From Winogradskya humida (lineage in GTDB: Bacteria > Actinomycetota > Actinomycetes > Mycobacteriales > Micromonosporaceae): a stretch of DNA of 64,000 bases. Within the stretch, counting starts at the first letter, position 1. Each line of letters begins with the position of its first letter. The notes under the pieces were generated by a model. The model was not told the DNA's origin. It was given only the letters and a program-made list of their open reading frames with translations, and did no database searches. The translations under genes and the position numbers were made by a program. The DNA is taken from assembly GCF_016862215.1 (NCBI RefSeq), contig NZ_BOMN01000131.1, forward strand, positions 1 to 64,000. Direction: 5' to 3'. This document shows, piece by piece, positions 24,751 to 32,937 of this stretch.

Positions 24751-26376
24751 GTGTCGCTGACGGTGGGGGCCGGTCGCCGGGTGCTGGTGGTGGTCCGAAC
24801 GGTGACCACGTTGAGCCGGCTGCTGGACGTGTTGTCGTTGACGGCGGGGGATCGCCGGATCCAGACCGTTTTCACCCATGATGTACGGCGCCGGTCGACC
24901 CTGGCCGCCGGGGTGGACGAGGCACTGCGGGATCTTGGCGGGTCGATGGTGCCGTGGGACGAGGCGATCGGCACGCGGTTCGACCTGGCGCTCGCGGCGA
25001 GTGAGAACGACGGGCTGGCCGAGCTGAACGCGCCGGTCCTGCTGATGCCGCACGGCGCGGGCTTCCAGAAGTTCTATCCGGGCACGTCGGTGGTGGCAGG
25101 CATGGATCCTGACCGGTTGGTGGTGGACGGCCGGGTGGTTCCCGCGGCGATCGCGCTGCCGCACCACTCCGATCTGGTCCAGCTCCGCGAGATATCTCCC
25201 GCTGCCGCACCGTTCGGCGCGGTGGTGGGAGATCCCGCCCTGGCGCGCATGCGTGGTTCCCGGTTCCGGGCCCCCTACCTGCGGTCCGCGCTCGGTGCGC
25301 GGGGCAGGCGTGTCGTGGTGGTGGCCTCCACCTATGGCCCCGATTCGGTGCTCGGGCGGTTGCCGGAGCTGCCCGAGCGGCTGGTGGCGGCCCTGCCCGC
25401 GGACGAGTACCAGGTCGTGGTCGTGCTGCATCCGGGGGTGTGGGCGGCGCACGGGCCGTGGCAGGTGCGGGCGTGGCTCTCGCAGGCGGCGGCGTACGGC
25501 GTGCGGGTCGTCGCCCCGCACGAGGGCTGGCAGGCCGCGCTGCTGGCGGCGTCGGTGGTGATCTCCGATCACGGGTCGCTGGCTGTCTACGCGACAGCGC
25601 TCGGCAAGCCGGTCCTGCTAGCCGGCCGGGGCAGCGCCGTCACCGTGCCGGGCTCGGCGGCGGCGATGCTGGCCGGGACCGCGCCGGTCTGGGATCCGGT
25701 GTCCGACCCGCGCAAGCAGCTCGAAGCGGCGATCGACGGCCATGACCCGGCGTCAGAACAGCAGGTCACGGCGGAACAGCAGGTCACGGCGGACCAGCAG
25801 GTCACGGCGGACGACTGCGCACCACGGCTGCGAGCCCTGGTCTACCGGCTGCTGGACCTGCCCGAGCCCGCGGCGCCCGCGGAATTCGCTCCCGTTCCGG
25901 CCCCGCCGCCGGTCGGGGGTACGGTTCCGGGCTGGGTCGCCGGCGCGGAGATCCTGCCGGACGGGGTACGCGTCGAGCGTTACCCCGATCCCGGCACGGG
26001 GCCGCCGCACGACGGGCTCGCGTACCGGCATCTGGTGGCGGATGAGCGTACCGGGAGCCTGACGCGGTTGGGGTCGGCCGACATCCTGGTCACGGACCTG
26101 CGTGCGGCGGGCTCGGTGCGGCGCTGGGTCGAAGGGGCACCGGAGCAGCTGAGCGCCTGGCCGCAGACGACGATGCTGGCCGCCGTCGTGGACGAGTGGT
26201 CGTGCGTGATCCGGACCCGCGCGGGCGCGCACCTGCTGACCGCTGACGATCTGATCGATCCGGTCCTGCTCGCCTCGCTGGCTCACGTCCGGCTGGCGGC
26301 GACGGGGCAGCTCCCGTCGCGCGACCGGCTGTATCTCGGCGACAGGTCTATCGCGGTGGCGGTGGCAGCAGGCTGA
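24751..26376 (+). CDS. putative GT-B / CDP-glycerol glycerophosphotransferase-like protein
   Basis: The 541-residue protein (from GTG 24751, with GGAG six bases upstream) belongs to a conserved but poorly known actinobacterial type. The first half resembles GT-B or glycerophosphotransferase-like folds: RVLVVVRTVTTLSRLLDVL, RFDLALAASENDGLAELNAP, VLLMPHGAGFQKFYPG, RVVVVASTYGPDSVLG, VVVVLHPGVWAAHGPWQ, and ISDHGSLAVYATALGKPVLL, the last like an acceptor loop (SDHGS) of CDP-glycerol transferases. A 6-residue repeat (EQQVTA, three copies, 25756-25809) marks the linker to the C-terminal half, which I do not recognise. Longer upstream frames through the 7-bp repeat exist. Its 3' end overlaps that of the convergent NTPase gene by 29 bp. 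Confidence 0.6.
   Translation: MSLTVGAGRRVLVVVRTVTTLSRLLDVLSLTAGDRRIQTVFTHDVRRRSTLAAGVDEALRDLGGSMVPWDEAIGTRFDLALAASENDGLAELNAPVLLMPHGAGFQKFYPGTSVVAGMDPDRLVVDGRVVPAAIALPHHSDLVQLREISPAAAPFGAVVGDPALARMRGSRFRAPYLRSALGARGRRVVVVASTYGPDSVLGRLPELPERLVAALPADEYQVVVVLHPGVWAAHGPWQVRAWLSQAAAYGVRVVAPHEGWQAALLAASVVISDHGSLAVYATALGKPVLLAGRGSAVTVPGSAAAMLAGTAPVWDPVSDPRKQLEAAIDGHDPASEQQVTAEQQVTADQQVTADDCAPRLRALVYRLLDLPEPAAPAEFAPVPAPPPVGGTVPGWVAGAEILPDGVRVERYPDPGTGPPHDGLAYRHLVADERTGSLTRLGSADILVTDLRAAGSVRRWVEGAPEQLSAWPQTTMLAAVVDEWSCVIRTRAGAHLLTADDLIDPVLLASLAHVRLAATGQLPSRDRLYLGDRSIAVAVAAG
25756..25809 (+). repeat. three tandem 18-bp repeats in a coding linker
   Basis: Two identical 18-bp units (25756-25773, 25774-25791) and a third differing at one base (25792-25809) encode EQQVTA EQQVTA DQQVTA. 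As 18 is a multiple of three, copy-number change keeps the frame and only alters linker length. Confidence 0.85.
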
Positions 26377-28468
26377 GCTTCGCCAGATACTCATCGAAGC
26401 GGCGGTCACCCGAGTCGTAGTAACCCTGCGCGATCCAGCCCCATCGGGTGCGAGCCCCTTCGACGTCTCCCCGGCGCCACGCGACCTCCGCCTCCAGGTC
26501 GGCGAACTCCACTTCGTAGCGCCGGGCCCCCGCCGCGGTGGCGAGCTGACGCGCATGGGCCAGCTCCGCGGCCGCCGCGGGCAGGTTGTTCAAGGCCACG
26601 AAGGAGCGAGCCGCCACCATGCGTACGCGTGCATCGTTGCGAATGTCCGTAGTGAGCTCTTTCGCCCGGGCCAGGACCTCCAGCGCCTCCTGCGGCCGGC
26701 CCAGAAGCACCAGCGCGTTGGCGAGCATCCGATGATGCAGCCCCGCGGCTCGTACGAGCTGATGCTGTTCGTCGATCACCAGGCAGCGGCGGTAGGCATC
26801 AACCGCCGCGGGGTAATCCTTGGCCGCCGTGGCGAGACTGCCCCGGAATTCGAGCACCGACGACTGCATCAGGGCATCGTCGACGCCGCCGTCCAGCAGC
26901 CTGTCGGCTTCGGCCAGCGCGACGGCCGCCCGGTCCAGCTGGTGCAGCTGGGTGAGGATACGTGCCTGCATCGCGTGGATCCGGGCCTCGACCACCCGGT
27001 CACCGAGCGCCTGAGCAGCGCGGATGCCCCACTCGTTGACGCCATGGAGCAGCCAGTGATGGCCGCGGTGGGTCAGCAGCGGTTCGAGTGCCCCGCACAA
27101 CTGGACGATCTCGACGTACCTGCCGTGGTGGTGGGCGCGGGGCACGACCGCGGCGATCGCCGGTGCCTCGGTTTCGAGCCAGTCGATCGGGGTCTGGGTA
27201 CGACTCCAGGTGAGCCTCGGTGGGATCGGATAGCGCCGCAGGCGTTCCCCGCCGGCCAGGTCGGCGGCGACGGCGTTGTCGCGGTAGAAGGCCAGGAGCC
27301 GTCCGAAGACCGCATCCGGGTCCTCCGCGGCGTCCAGGCCCCGGGCGAAGGTGCGGATCAGCCGTGGCAGCCGGATCCTGCCGCCGTCCGTGACCACCAG
27401 CCCGGCGTCGATCAGCTCGTCCGCGCGATGACCCAGCGCGGCGGTGACCGCGTCGTGGCTGAGCTCCTCGACCGGCTGGGTGGCCAGCCCGATCAGGTCA
27501 TCCCTGGCCGCACCCGTCAGGGCGGCGACCGTCCGGGACAGGCACCGGCTGATCAGCTCGCCCGGGTCTCCGCTGCCGGCCAGCTCGTCCCGGACCGCCG
27601 CGACAGCGCCGGGCGCCCCGCGACGCCGTGCCAGGAGCGCGCCCGCCTGCAGGATCGCGAAGGGCAGGCGATCACACAACGCCAGCAGGTCCCCGGCCGC
27701 CGCGGGCTCGCTCGCCGCCGCGCCCGTGCACCGGTCCTCCAGCATCTCGTACGCGCCCCGCTCGTCCAGGCCGTGCAGCTGCACCGGAGGCGACTGCGCC
27801 CAGGACCATAGATCGTCGGTCAGCCGCCGCGTGGTCACCAGCACCAGACTCGACGGCCAGGGCTGGGCCAGCAGGCGCAGCTCCGCGACGCCGGCCGCGT
27901 TGTCCAGCACCAGCACGAAACGGCGGTGGACCAGCGCCCGCAGGTATTGCCCGGCAACTTCCGCGGCCACGTCGGTGTCCACCGGCACCCCGAGCTGCCG
28001 GAGCACGGCCGCCTGCACCTCGGCGACCCGCAATGCCTCGCCGGTCCGGAACTCGTCCAGATCGACGTAGGCTGCCCCGCCCGGGAACTCGTCGGCCACG
28101 TCCTGGCACACCTTCAGGACCAGCGCCGTCTTACCCGCCCCGTGCAGCCCCGCGACCAGGTGCGTTCCGGGTCGGCTCAGCACGCCACGAACGTCATCGC
28201 GGTCGAAGAAGGTCGCCGGAGGAAGGACGGACAGCTGTGTCGATGCCCCGGTCACCGCGGCGAGCTCGGCGGTGACCTCCGCCGCGAACCGGGGATCACG
28301 CTCACCGGCCCGCAGGATCGCCCGCCGCAACGCTTCCGGATCCTCGGGAAGGGCCCCGAGCCGGCGTAACAGGGCCCGCATCACCCCGCCCGCGCCGGAC
28401 ACGATCACGCCCCCGGCACCGGCCATCACCGACTTGGCGGCCTCCTGCGCGACGATCTCCCAGCTCAC
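26348..28468 (-). CDS. STAND/NB-ARC-like NTPase with TPR-like C-terminus
   Basis: The 706-residue protein has an N-terminal segment of about 85 residues with two glycine-rich hydrophobic helices (VMAGAGGVIVSGAGGVM), then an NB-ARC/STAND-type P-loop domain: Walker A GLHGAGKTA at 107-115, Walker B RFVLVLDNA near 183-191, and LVLVTTRR as sensor 1. A winged-helix-like region follows (LIGLATQPVEELSHDAVTAA). The C-terminal 280 residues are helical repeats of TPR character (AVDAYRRCLVIDEQHQLVRA, ALEVLARAKELTTDIRN). This layout is shared by regulators of the SARP/AfsR kind and by STAND signalling or defence proteins; no DNA-binding effector domain is visible at the N-terminus. Confidence 0.82.
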   Translation of the reverse strand: MSWEIVAQEAAKSVMAGAGGVIVSGAGGVMRALLRRLGALPEDPEALRRAILRAGERDPRFAAEVTAELAAVTGASTQLSVLPPATFFDRDDVRGVLSRPGTHLVAGLHGAGKTALVLKVCQDVADEFPGGAAYVDLDEFRTGEALRVAEVQAAVLRQLGVPVDTDVAAEVAGQYLRALVHRRFVLVLDNAAGVAELRLLAQPWPSSLVLVTTRRLTDDLWSWAQSPPVQLHGLDERGAYEMLEDRCTGAAASEPAAAGDLLALCDRLPFAILQAGALLARRRGAPGAVAAVRDELAGSGDPGELISRCLSRTVAALTGAARDDLIGLATQPVEELSHDAVTAALGHRADELIDAGLVVTDGGRIRLPRLIRTFARGLDAAEDPDAVFGRLLAFYRDNAVAADLAGGERLRRYPIPPRLTWSRTQTPIDWLETEAPAIAAVVPRAHHHGRYVEIVQLCGALEPLLTHRGHHWLLHGVNEWGIRAAQALGDRVVEARIHAMQARILTQLHQLDRAAVALAEADRLLDGGVDDALMQSSVLEFRGSLATAAKDYPAAVDAYRRCLVIDEQHQLVRAAGLHHRMLANALVLLGRPQEALEVLARAKELTTDIRNDARVRMVAARSFVALNNLPAAAAELAHARQLATAAGARRYEVEFADLEAEVAWRRGDVEGARTRWGWIAQGYYDSGDRRFDEYLAKLSLLPPPPR

Positions 28469-28517
28469 GCCTCACCGTCCCCTTCGGTCAGTCCGGTCAC
28501 TATACCGATCGGCTGCA

Positions 28518-30035
28518 CTACACCGAGCGAGCTTCGAAGTGGGAGAAGCGGACCGCGCCGCCGTCCTCGGTTGTCTGGATCATGCCGAGTCCGACCCGTC
28601 CACCGGTCAGTGCCGGGTCGTCGATGACGGCGGTGAGAACCTTCTCGTCGTCGAAGAAGAAGGTGGCGACCCGGCCGGCGACGTCGATCCCGAGCAGGTG
28701 GCGTGCCGTGTAGTCCATTTTCAGGTCGGTGCTGCTGACGGTGGAGCCGTCCCCGTTGGGCTCGTATTTCGCGGCCGTGATCGAGTCGTTGCAGATGCTG
28801 AGCTGGTATCCCGACCTGCCGTCGTATCGGAACCAGACGAAGGCGCAGGCGTCTTCGGACAGGCTTTCCAGGGTCACCCGGATGGCATGGTCGCCGGGGA
28901 AGGCGGTGGTGGGGCCGGGGCACGTGATGTCCTCGGTGTTGTGTTCCTCCGCGACGATCAGCAGGCCGTCCTCGTCGAAATCGCAGCTGTGGTCGTCGGC
29001 GAAGGTCTGCTTCCACTTCCCGGGCCTGGCGAGCGGGTCTGCGACAGAGATGACAGAAGGCGATGGCGACGGCGAGGGGACGGCGGCCACCACGACGTTG
29101 TCCTGGCCGGGGCGCATTCCCAGGAACACCCCGAGGGCGAGGGCGAGGGTGGTGGCGGCTACTGCTGCTACGCGTACGCGGGAAAAGCGGGGTTTGACAG
29201 GCGCAACGACGGCGGTGGCCTGGGGCGCGTCGCCGGCCAGGAGCATGTCGAGCAGTTCCTGGGCGGTCGGGCGCAGCGCCGGATCCTTGTGCAGGGCTCG
29301 TCCCACCAGGTCGCGCAGGTCACCGGTGAGCCCGTCGAGGTCGGGTTCGGCGGTGAGGATGCGGACGGCGGTCGCGGTGGGGGAGTCGGCGGCGAACGGC
29401 GTCCGGCCGGTCGCGGCGTAGAAGACGAGCACGCCCCACGCGAACACGTCCACCGCGGGGCTGGCGGCCTTCCCGTCGAGTCGTTCCGGGGCCATGTAGG
29501 ACAGCGTGCCCACCATCTGGTCGGGCCGGGTGTGCTCGCTGGTGGATTCGAGGGCGCGGGCGATGCCGAAGTCGATGACCTTCGGGGAGCCGAGCGCGAA
29601 CAACACGTTGCGCGGCTTGAGGTCCCGGTGGATGACACCCGCGCCGTGGATCGCGACCAGCGCCGTCGCGACGCCGACCGCGACCCCGTGCAGGTCACCG
29701 CCGGTGAGCGGGCCCTTGCCGGTGACGACCTCGGCGAGGTCCGGCCCGTCGACGTACTCGACGACGAGGTACGGCGTCTCGTGGTCGGGGTCGGCGTCGA
29801 GGACCGCGGCGGTGCAGAACGGCGGCACCTGGCGGGCCCGGTTGACCTCGCTGCGGAACCGGCCCCGGAACTCGGCCTGCGCGGCGTACTCCGGCTTGAT
29901 GATCTTCACCGCCACCGGCCGCCCGGACCGGCCCCGGGCCAGATAGACAGCGCCCATGCCACCCTCGCCGAGCAGTCCGAGCAGTTCGTACTCGCCGGCG
30001 ACGCGCGGATCATGGGGTCGTAGAGGGGTGTGCAC
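28518..30035 (-). CDS. transmembrane Ser/Thr protein kinase (Hanks type)
   Basis: The kinase domain is complete: glycine loop LGEGGMGAVY, Lys44 in VAVKII, catalytic loop HRDLKPRN at 136-143, DFG at 155-157 and MAPERLDG. A single membrane span at about 288-307 (AVAATTLALALGVFLG) is followed by an extracellular part of about 195 residues with a Pro/Ser linker (PSPSPSPS) and a beta-rich domain that looks like a concanavalin/laminin-G-type fold (YTARHLLGIDVAGRVATFFF; GGRVGLGMIQTTEDG). GTG 30035 starts 5 nt after the anti-sigma stop, so sigma, anti-sigma and kinase are one operon. The kinase may phosphorylate the sigma/anti-sigma pair, an inference from position. Confidence 0.88.
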   Translation of the reverse strand: MHTPLRPHDPRVAGEYELLGLLGEGGMGAVYLARGRSGRPVAVKIIKPEYAAQAEFRGRFRSEVNRARQVPPFCTAAVLDADPDHETPYLVVEYVDGPDLAEVVTGKGPLTGGDLHGVAVGVATALVAIHGAGVIHRDLKPRNVLFALGSPKVIDFGIARALESTSEHTRPDQMVGTLSYMAPERLDGKAASPAVDVFAWGVLVFYAATGRTPFAADSPTATAVRILTAEPDLDGLTGDLRDLVGRALHKDPALRPTAQELLDMLLAGDAPQATAVVAPVKPRFSRVRVAAVAATTLALALGVFLGMRPGQDNVVVAAVPSPSPSPSVISVADPLARPGKWKQTFADDHSCDFDEDGLLIVAEEHNTEDITCPGPTTAFPGDHAIRVTLESLSEDACAFVWFRYDGRSGYQLSICNDSITAAKYEPNGDGSTVSSTDLKMDYTARHLLGIDVAGRVATFFFDDEKVLTAVIDDPALTGGRVGLGMIQTTEDGGAVRFSHFEARSV

Positions 30036-30040
30036 GCCGC

Positions 30041-30727
30041 TCAGTTTGTCAGGGTCCCCCGGAGCAGGCTGCGGCCGGAGTGGGTGGCGTCGCCGTCGTT
30101 CGGTTCGTCGCTGATGTCGACCAGTCGGTAACGGTTCATGTCGATGCCGGGTGGCACGGGCAGGACCGCGCCGGGCCGGTCGGGCAGATTGCCGATCGCC
30201 ACCATCCGGGTGAGGTCGTCGGGGTCGATCAGCCACACCTCGTGGAACCCGGCGGTCAGGGGCAGGTGGTGGACCTCGACGCGCATCTCCCCGTCGGACA
30301 GGACCCGTACGCTGCCGCTCGCCTGCGCCGTGACTGTGGCCAGGGGCGCAAGGGTGGCCCGTGCGATCACCGTCTCGGCCGGTGCGCGCCGGACGATCCG
30401 GTCCGCCACCACCGTACCCGCCACCGCGAGAACAACCGCAGCCACCGCGATCAGCCAGCGTCGTTTCTGGCGCCCTGCCCGCCGGACCGGCGCCGGCGAC
30501 CTTCCACTGTCGGCAATGGCCGCCTCGATGGTCAGCCAGATCCGCTCGGGCGGTGCGGGCAGGTCACTCGCAGCCGGTCCCTGGGCGCCGATCTCCGCGA
30601 CCTGGCGCAACGATGCCAGGTCGTGCCGGCAGCCGGGACACCTCGCGAGGTGAACGGTCTCGTCGTCGTTCCCGGGCTCCTCAGCGAATGCGAGAAGAAC
30701 CAGTCGATCGGGATCCAGATGCTGCAC
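30041..30727 (-). CDS. anti-sigma factor, RskA-like (zinc-binding ZAS)
   Basis: The 228-residue membrane protein has an N-terminal ZAS domain with the motif His-x3-Cys-x2-Cys (HLARCPGC), one membrane span (WLIAVAAVVLAVAGTVVADR) and an extracytoplasmic RskA-type domain (RVEVHHLPLTAGFHEVWLID). It should hold the adjacent ECF sigma factor at the membrane until proteolysis. Its start lies 47 bp inside the sigma gene, so the two are coupled and made in stoichiometric amounts. Confidence 0.9.
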   Translation of the reverse strand: MQHLDPDRLVLLAFAEEPGNDDETVHLARCPGCRHDLASLRQVAEIGAQGPAASDLPAPPERIWLTIEAAIADSGRSPAPVRRAGRQKRRWLIAVAAVVLAVAGTVVADRIVRRAPAETVIARATLAPLATVTAQASGSVRVLSDGEMRVEVHHLPLTAGFHEVWLIDPDDLTRMVAIGNLPDRPGAVLPVPPGIDMNRYRLVDISDEPNDGDATHSGRSLLRGTLTN

Positions 30728-31259
30728 CGTCCACCTCCCAGCGTTGTCTCAGGCTTGCCATGCCACGCCGGATGTGGCTCTTGACAGTACCGAGCGGCAG
30801 CCCGGTGACGGCGGCTATCTGGGGGTGGGTCAGGTCGTCGAAGAACGCCAGTTGCAGCGTGCGCCGCTGCTCCGCCGGCAACCGGCCCAGTTCGTCGGCG
30901 ACGACGAGCCGGTCGACGATCCCCTCCGGGCGCTCCGCCTCCTGCTGCGGGACCGGCTGGGCGCGGACGATGCCGGTCAGCCGGTCATCCCGCGCGGCCG
31001 ATCGCATCCGGTCGATTGCTTTGCGCCGGGCGATGCCGAGCAGCCACGCCAGCAGCGTCCCGCGCCGGGGGTCATAGCCGTCACGTCCCGTCCACGCCGC
31101 CACGAAGGTCAACTGGACGACGTCCTCGGCGTCGGCCCTGCTGCTGAGCATGCGCTGGGCAAGATAGAGCACGGCCGCGCCGTACCGGTCGTAGGCAGCG
31201 CGAAGCGCCTTCTCGTCGCCGTCGCGCAGGCATGCGGCCAACTCGTCGTCGGAGTCCAT
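30681..31259 (-). CDS. ECF RNA polymerase sigma factor, SigK-like
   Basis: The 192-residue protein has region 2 (AVLYLAQRMLSSRADAEDVV and QLTFVAAWTGRDGY) and region 4 (LGRLPAEQRRTLQLAFFDDL, then THPQIAAVTGLPLGTVKSHI with RRGMASLRQRW). The region order and RskA-type partner place it near the SigK group of ECF factors. ATG 31259 is preceded by GGGAGG; upstream in-frame codons belong to the divergent control region. It probably drives its own operon and perhaps the divergent DUF4397-sortase genes. Confidence 0.92.
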   Translation of the reverse strand: MDSDDELAACLRDGDEKALRAAYDRYGAAVLYLAQRMLSSRADAEDVVQLTFVAAWTGRDGYDPRRGTLLAWLLGIARRKAIDRMRSAARDDRLTGIVRAQPVPQQEAERPEGIVDRLVVADELGRLPAEQRRTLQLAFFDDLTHPQIAAVTGLPLGTVKSHIRRGMASLRQRWEVDGAASGSRSTGSSRIR

Positions 31260-31411
31260 CGACCTCCCTCCCGCACGGACCTCTCTCTCATAGTTCGTCG
31301 CGGCGGGACCCGTTGGATGCAGGAGAACCGATCGAATTTCACCGCATCCGCCCCGCCTGTTCCCGGCGAAGGAAAGGTCGACCCGCAGGAACAATCGTTC
31401 GAGGAGCTTCG

Positions 31412-32236
31412 ATGCATAGTCTGCACTTCCGCCGCACGGCCACGGTCGGCCTGGCCGCCCTGTTCGCCTTCGGTGCCTCCGGCGCGTTCGCCTCCCTCCC
31501 GGCTCAGGCCAAGGCCGGTTCCAAGGTGTCCGTCGTGCACGGCATCCCCGGGCAGCCGGTGGACGTCTACGTGAACGGCAAGAAGACCATCCCGGACTTC
31601 GAGCCGGGCAAGGTGGCCGGGCCGCTGACCCTGCCGGCCGGGGAGTACGACATCGCGCTGACCAAACCCGGCGACGCCATCGCCGATGCCCTGCTGACCG
31701 TCGACAACGCCGAAGTGCCCGGCGACGCGAACATCAGCCTGGTCGCGCATCTGAACGAAGCCGGCAAACCGGTCCTCACCCCGTTCGTCAACGACACCGC
31801 GAAGCTCGCCGCGGGCAAGGCCAGGCTGATCGTGCGTCACACCGCCGCGGCGCCCGCGGTCGACGTCCGGGCGGGAGGCAAGCCGGTCTTCGAGGACCTG
31901 ACCAACCCGAAGGAGGCCAAGGCGGACATCGCCGCGGGCACGGTATCCGCCGATGTGGTCCTGGCCGGAACACAGACCCGGGTGCTCGGCCCGGCCGACC
32001 TGGACCTGAAAGAAGGAACAGCAACAATTGTGTACGCGGTGGGCTCCGCCGAAGACAAGTCCCTCGACCTGGTGACGCAGACAATCGACGGCCTGCACTC
32101 GGCCCCCGGCGGCGTCCCCGGCGGCAACGGCGGCCGCGCGGACCACAGCGTCCCGCTGCCCTGGTACGGCGCCGGTGCAGTCGGCGTCCTGCTGGCGATG
32201 TTCGGCCTCGTGCGACTGGCGACCGCTCGCCGATGA
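31412..32236 (+). CDS. DUF4397 cell-surface protein
   Basis: The 274-residue protein has a Sec signal peptide (RRTATVGLAALFAFGASGAF, cleavage likely after ASLPAQA), two DUF4397 repeats (SVVHGIPGQPVDVYVNGK and LIVRHTAAAPAVDVRAGGK) and a Gly-rich linker before a C-terminal hydrophobic span followed by ATARR. The end looks like a cell-wall sorting signal, but no LPxTG or LAxTG motif is evident (SVPLPWYG stands there). ATG 31412 follows GAGGAG. Its stop overlaps the sortase start, so the pair is coupled. DUF4397 proteins with an adjacent sortase are a recurring actinobacterial pair. Confidence 0.88.
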   Translation: MHSLHFRRTATVGLAALFAFGASGAFASLPAQAKAGSKVSVVHGIPGQPVDVYVNGKKTIPDFEPGKVAGPLTLPAGEYDIALTKPGDAIADALLTVDNAEVPGDANISLVAHLNEAGKPVLTPFVNDTAKLAAGKARLIVRHTAAAPAVDVRAGGKPVFEDLTNPKEAKADIAAGTVSADVVLAGTQTRVLGPADLDLKEGTATIVYAVGSAEDKSLDLVTQTIDGLHSAPGGVPGGNGGRADHSVPLPWYGAGAVGVLLAMFGLVRLATARR

Positions 32237-32898
32237 CCCACGACGGTGCCAGGCCCCGGCGCAAGCCGGGGCCTGCCCTGCTCTCCCTGATCGCGGGTGC
32301 CGCGCTCGTCACGAGCTTCGGCGTGGTGTCCTGCCAGGATCGAACACCGGCAGATTTCGGTACGCCGCCCGTGGCCGCCCCGGTCAGCACCGAACCCGAG
32401 CCGGCGCAGGTCCGCATCCACGACGGCAGGACCCCGGCGACCGCGGCCACCGACAAACCGGTCCGCCTGACGATCCCCGCGCTACGGGTGGCCGTACCCG
32501 TCACCCCCGTGGGCATCGACAGCAGTACCGGTGACCTCGCCATCCCGGAGAACGTCAACACGGTCGGGTGGTACCGCTTCGGCCCCGACTTCTCCGCCAC
32601 AACGGGCTCCATCGTCATCGCGGGCCACGTCGACAGCGCGGACGCGGGCAAGGGCGCCCTCTTCCGGCTCGACACGCTGCGAGCGGCCGACACGGTCACC
32701 CTCACCGGCGCGGACGGACACACCCGGACCTTCCGCGTCACAGCCCGGGAACGCTATCGCAAGACGGCGATCCCCTTGGACAAATACTTCTCCCGCGACG
32801 GATCGGTGCGGCTGACCCTGATCACCTGCGGTGGCCCGTTCGATTCCCGGACGCGTCACTACCGCGACAATGTGGTCGTCACGGCCGTGCCTGCGTGA
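32233..32898 (+). CDS. class F-type sortase
   Basis: The 221-residue protein has an N-terminal signal anchor with a Cys after the hydrophobic part (ALVTSFGVVSCQD), possibly a lipobox-like site, followed by a linker and the sortase domain. The domain carries His in VIAGHVDSA, Cys in LTLITCGG and Arg in HYRDNVVV, the complete catalytic triad. The fold markers (VRLTIPALRVAVPVTPVGID, NTVGWYRFGPDFSATTGS) fit class F. The ATG overlaps the stop of the DUF4397 gene. It may anchor that protein, or another, to the wall. Confidence 0.88.
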   Translation: MTHDGARPRRKPGPALLSLIAGAALVTSFGVVSCQDRTPADFGTPPVAAPVSTEPEPAQVRIHDGRTPATAATDKPVRLTIPALRVAVPVTPVGIDSSTGDLAIPENVNTVGWYRFGPDFSATTGSIVIAGHVDSADAGKGALFRLDTLRAADTVTLTGADGHTRTFRVTARERYRKTAIPLDKYFSRDGSVRLTLITCGGPFDSRTRHYRDNVVVTAVPA

Positions 32899-32937
32899 AT
32901 CAGCTGGCCGACCCTGATCCTCGCCGGGGCTGCGCGG

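Noticed and set aside
24082..25572. Minus-strand open frame through the heptanucleotide repeat
   Set aside because: It is open because the repeat and GC bias lack stops. Its product is Arg/His/Pro-rich and it covers real genes on both strands.
31388..31392. GGAAC upstream of the DUF4397 gene as an ECF sigma -35 element
   Set aside because: It is only 20 bp from the start codon, so a -10 element at normal spacing would fall on the start codon itself.
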